A stretch of DNA of 15,051 bases from Bacteroidia bacterium. GTDB lineage: Bacteria > Bacteroidota > Bacteroidia > Bacteroidales > CAJPTX01. Numbering within the stretch: the first letter of the stretch is position 1; every line of letters starts with the position of its first letter. The position numbers were made by a program, and so were the translations under genes. Of this stretch, positions 14,763 to 15,051 are shown piece by piece. A model generated the notes under the pieces. The model saw only the letters and a program-made list of their open reading frames with translations, was not told the DNA's origin and did no database searches. Location: the NCBI GenBank assembly GCA_905373665.1, contig CAJPTV010000053.1:1-15051 (forward strand), given 5' to 3'.

Positions 14763-14770
14763 TACCTTTG
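14763..14770 (+). promoter_or_regulatory. Possible -7 box for the gene at the window edge
   Basis: TACCTTTG matches TAnnTTTG exactly and is the same octamer as upstream of glmM. No clear TTTG lies at the -33 distance. If used, it would give a leader of about 170 bases. Confidence 0.4.
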
Positions 14771-14816
14771 TTCTAGGGTCTAAGTGTGCCATCTTTTACT
14801 TCTTTGGACGGAAGCC

Positions 14817-14863
14817 AGAGGATACACAATTTAGTCCCTCTAGGAGGAAGGATTTAGTCCTCT
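14817..14863 (+). promoter_or_regulatory. Leader with alternative GAGG/CCTC pairings
   Basis: AGAGG (14817-14821) can pair with CCTCT (14837-14841), and GGAGG (14843-14847) with CCTC (14859-14862). CCTC and GAGG at 14837-14847 could instead pair with each other. ATTTAGTCC occurs twice (14829-14837 and 14852-14860). This suggests a structured leader, but no known riboswitch or T-box pattern was recognised. Confidence 0.25.
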
Positions 14864-14952
14864 CTTCTTTTCTGGAAAATTATACTAAGCTGCGGCGTTT
14901 TTCTCCCCGCCGTTGCATTTGTGGATTGATTTTTTGGGGGTAAAAAAGCACC

Positions 14953-15051
14953 ATGAACGCACTATCGTTACAGGAGTATCTGAGCGCCCCCTACCAAGGC
15001 GCAAGCTCGTTTCTAGACAATGTGCTTTTTCCCATCTTTGGTAAAGAGCGC
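14953..15051 (+). CDS. Start of an unrecognised gene, cut by the window edge
   Basis: 33 codons from ATG to the last base with no stop: MNALSLQEYLSAPYQGASSF, continuing into LDNVLFPIFGKER. There is no signal peptide or membrane segment in this part. A structured leader and a -7-like box precede it. I do not recognise the family from so short a piece. Its position next to the cassette leaves a host gene or another accessory gene equally possible. Confidence 0.6.
   Translation, partial: MNALSLQEYLSAPYQGASSFLDNVLFPIFGKER

Larger units (their letters stand above)
14545..14952. other. Intergenic region between mqnB and the next gene
   Basis: The first 148 bases belong to the long direct repeat. 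After that come a stem-loop (14715-14735), a TACCTTTG box (14763-14770) and a leader of roughly 170 bases with several possible pairings. A 50-codon open frame at 14604-14756 is not conserved in the left repeat copy, where a 1-base indel breaks it, so it is not called a gene. Confidence 0.55.

Overview
The window looks like a chromosome segment of a fairly GC-rich Bacteroidota member, most likely Porphyromonas or a close relative. The grounds are a large surface protein with a type IX secretion C-terminal sorting domain ending in KVVKY, a BspA-like (DUF285) region, a futalosine-pathway menaquinone enzyme, and TAnnTTTG-type -7 boxes. No rRNA, tRNA, CRISPR array or transposase was seen.

Layout. 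(1) Positions 1-4311: a minus-strand gene for a secreted protein of about 1381 residues, with four 90-residue InlB-B-like repeats and a sorting domain, followed by a strong intrinsic terminator. (2) 4312-4658: a gene-poor gap with short dispersed GC-rich repeats and CTAAGGAC/GTCCTTAG stem-loops. A related repeat copy lies beyond the other end of the surface gene. (3) 4659-5726, minus: a YeiH-family membrane protein. (4) 5957-11419, plus: a compact run of phosphoglucosamine mutase, HlyD-type adaptor, MacB-like permease and TolC-like channel, with gaps of 9 and 2 bases and an 8-base overlap. It was originally followed by futalosine hydrolase (mqnB), whose ATG overlaps the tolC stop by one base.

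(5) 11300-14692 is the unusual part. The end of tolC, mqnB and the DNA beyond it are present twice as direct repeats. The left copy of mqnB lacks exactly 498 bp (166 codons, in frame); the right copy is full length. Between them lies an AT-richer two-gene cassette. It encodes an ABC-class ATPase (Walker A, signature-like SSGQQS, Walker B EEPE, H-loop) and, overlapping it by 35 bases, a 208-residue protein with a D-x17-ExK...Q arrangement typical of PD-(D/E)XK nucleases. I read this as a probable anti-phage or DNA-restriction module carried into the operon, with the host gene kept intact on its far side. The 5' 283 bp of the repeats are identical, while the 3' roughly 180 bp differ at about 16 positions, so the two parts have different histories.

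(6) 14545-15051: a stem-loop, a possible promoter, a leader with alternative GAGG/CCTC pairings, and the first 33 codons of an unrecognised gene cut by the window edge.

Functionally, the envelope (GlmM), export (HlyD-permease-TolC) and menaquinone (MqnB) genes form one presumed transcription unit. The cassette has split it, so mqnB now lies directly downstream of the ATPase-nuclease pair.
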